Shown piece after piece: positions 62,718 through 64,000 of a DNA stretch of 64,000 bases. The stretch covers positions 62,001 through 126,000 of the forward strand of contig JACRFB010000045.1 in the NCBI GenBank assembly GCA_016218045.1. The letters are read 5' to 3'. The notes below the pieces were generated by a model. That model saw only the letters and a list, made by a program, of their open reading frames with translations. It had not been told where the DNA came from and searched no databases. Each line of letters opens with the position of its first letter. The first letter of the stretch is position 1. The stretch comes from Ignavibacteriota bacterium. Its GTDB lineage: Bacteria > Bacteroidota > Ignavibacteria > SZUA-365. Position numbers and translations under genes: made by a program.

Positions 62718-64000
62718 ATGCAACGAATACACGAAGAACTCCAGCTCCTCGATCGTGCCGCCGCCTACGATCTGGCGGTGGAGGCGCGCACACCCTCGTA
62801 CTGCGCCGGGTGCCCCCATCGCGGAACATCGAGCGCGATACTCGAGCTGCGCGCGCGCCTCATCGATCCGGACTACATGCGCCGCGTGCACGGTACGGAA
62901 CCGGTCGACATCATCGCCCACGGCGGCATCGGCTGCTACTCGCTCAACTTCCTCCCGCCATTTCGCGACATGCACAACATGGCGGCGATGGGATTGGGCG
63001 GCGCGGCCGGCATGGGCGCGTATCCCTTCACGAAGAACAAACACTACGTCCTGTGCGGCGACTCGACGTTTTTCCATTCCGAGATGTCGACACTGTCGAA
63101 CGCAATCAAGGACAGGCAGGACATCCTCTACATCATACTCGACAACAAAAACACCGCGATGACGGGGCATCAGGTGACCGCGGGCTCGGCGTACGACATC
63201 ATGGGATACAAGACGATACAGCAGGACATCGAATCGGTGGTCCGCGGCATGGACCGCGACGGCCAGGTGTTCCTGCGCCGCGTCAATCCCACCGACCGCG
63301 ACACGTATCTGGAACTGCTCGAGCACGCCTTCCTGCGCGACGGTGTGCGCGTCGTCGTCGCCGATCGCGAGTGCGGCATCACGTTTCACAAGCGTAAACG
63401 CGCCGCCGCACGCGCGGTGATCCGGCGTGAGGGTTTTCTGCGGCGCGAGAAACACATCAACGTCGCGGCGGAGACCTGCGAGAACTGCCGCGAGTGTACG
63501 CTCGCAACCGGATGTCCCGGACTGACGATCGTCGACACGCCGTACGGCGAAAAAATCGGCATTGATCCGAGCATCTGTGTCGATGACACGTATTGCACCA
63601 AGGTCAAGGCCTGTCCCTCCTTCGAGGAGGTGCACATCACGCGCCGGTCGGCTCCGCCCGCGCGCACAGGGACCTGGGACCTCTGGATGCGGGATGTGCC
63701 CGAACCCGCGCATCCGCTGCTCGGCGACGCCGAGGGACAGAGGCGCAGCTTCGCGGTGTTTGTCCCGGGCGTAGGGGGTATGGGACTCGGCTTTGTCGCC
63801 AAGCTGCTGACACAGGCGGGGGCGAAAGAGGACTATGAAGTCCGATTTTATCACCAGAAGGGCCTGGCGCAGCGGAACGGCGCCGTGGTTTCGCACGTCC
63901 TGTATTCCACGCCCGGCCTGCGACTTTCGCAGCGCATTCCCGAGGGCAAGGCCGATCTCGTTCTCGGACTCGACTATCTCGAAACGCTGCGCGGCCTGCG
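62718..64000 (+). CDS. Indolepyruvate:ferredoxin oxidoreductase-type fusion, 3' end missing
   Basis: 427 codons from ATG 62718, open to the window end. The TPP-binding half shows 'SYCAGCPHRGTSSAI', 'AHGGIGCYSLNFLPPF', 'GDSTFFHSEMSTLSNA' and 'IILDNKNTAMTGHQ'. A ferredoxin-like cysteine region follows ('CENCRECTLATGCPG', 'CVDDTYCTKVKACPS'), then the start of a gamma/beta-type domain ('VFVPGVGGMGLGFVAKLL', 'YHQKGLAQRNGAVVSHV'). The enzyme decarboxylates aryl-2-oxo acids to acyl-CoA with ferredoxin as electron acceptor in anaerobic or fermentative amino acid metabolism. Fusion of large subunit and gamma-like part in one chain is noteworthy. Confidence 0.92.
   Translation, partial: MQRIHEELQLLDRAAAYDLAVEARTPSYCAGCPHRGTSSAILELRARLIDPDYMRRVHGTEPVDIIAHGGIGCYSLNFLPPFRDMHNMAAMGLGGAAGMGAYPFTKNKHYVLCGDSTFFHSEMSTLSNAIKDRQDILYIILDNKNTAMTGHQVTAGSAYDIMGYKTIQQDIESVVRGMDRDGQVFLRRVNPTDRDTYLELLEHAFLRDGVRVVVADRECGITFHKRKRAAARAVIRREGFLRREKHINVAAETCENCRECTLATGCPGLTIVDTPYGEKIGIDPSICVDDTYCTKVKACPSFEEVHITRRSAPPARTGTWDLWMRDVPEPAHPLLGDAEGQRRSFAVFVPGVGGMGLGFVAKLLTQAGAKEDYEVRFYHQKGLAQRNGAVVSHVLYSTPGLRLSQRIPEGKADLVLGLDYLETLRGL

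Overview
The window reads as chromosomal DNA of a GC-rich member of the Bacteroidota/Chlorobiota side of the FCB group (an Ignavibacteria- or Kapabacteria-like lineage is my inference). The main reason is the number of secreted proteins ending in a type IX secretion (T9SS) type A sorting domain. I count ten, with the usual PNP motif, a 'LGREV'-like strand and a final 'GxYfxRl' strand. Other supporting traits are VCBS/Asp-box style secreted repeat proteins, a CotH/VTC/DUF4956 cluster and large multiheme cytochromes. No ribosomal or marker gene is present, so the placement is soft.

Layout. 1-3440: an incomplete propeller protein, a T9SS cargo and a MORN/YwqK-like protein. 3441-16620: a genomic island with five leftward, tightly coupled genes. 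In transcription order these are a DruA-like DUF4338 protein, a 968-aa unknown, a 360-aa unknown, a DruE-like 1849-aa DUF1998 helicase and a Cas4/RecB-type iron-sulfur nuclease. The island ends at an IS3-family transposase remnant and a tRNA-Lys(CTT). I read it as a Druantia-like anti-phage operon in an arrangement I do not recognise from the described types; it is the best candidate here for an undescribed system. 16797-17141: fifteen copies of a 23-bp tandem repeat just before a 1347-aa T9SS cargo. 21352-23020: exonuclease VII (xseA-xseB). 23169-29940: a SUMF1-like lipoprotein, CotH, arylsulfotransferase-like, HlyD-like, VTC-domain and DUF4956 genes. 29960-39384: four leftward T9SS cargo genes ending at a strong terminator. 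39693-42197: SPOR and TPR proteins. 42376-45484: aldehyde dehydrogenase, secreted phospholipase-D-like protein and a small membrane protein, each overlapping the next by 4 bp. 45490-49510: OmpA-like protein and lipoprotein facing an ECF sigma/anti-sigma-like pair. 49659-52808: T9SS cargo, then TauE/SafE plus DUF1634. 52824-57968: a leftward electron-transfer operon (13-heme cytochrome c fused to cytochrome b, 19-heme cytochrome c, cytochrome b). 58167-60742: alpha/beta hydrolase behind structured leader DNA, an outer membrane barrel protein and an Fn3 lipoprotein. 60851-62602: a three-heme-motif protein that also carries a T9SS tail. 62718-end: an indolepyruvate:ferredoxin oxidoreductase-type fusion running off the right edge.

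How parts fit together. The T9SS cargoes, OmpA-like and barrel proteins point to a heavily decorated cell surface. The multiheme cytochrome operon suggests quinol-linked electron flow across the periplasm and possibly outward, and the T9SS-tagged heme protein may be part of the same surface chemistry. The island looks independent of this: tight gene packing, lower GC around druA and a transposase remnant at its edge suggest horizontal acquisition. Starts were moved inward wherever a signal peptide, ribosome binding site or ATGA-type overlap gave a better choice. Functions are by recognition of sequence motifs only; no database search was possible.
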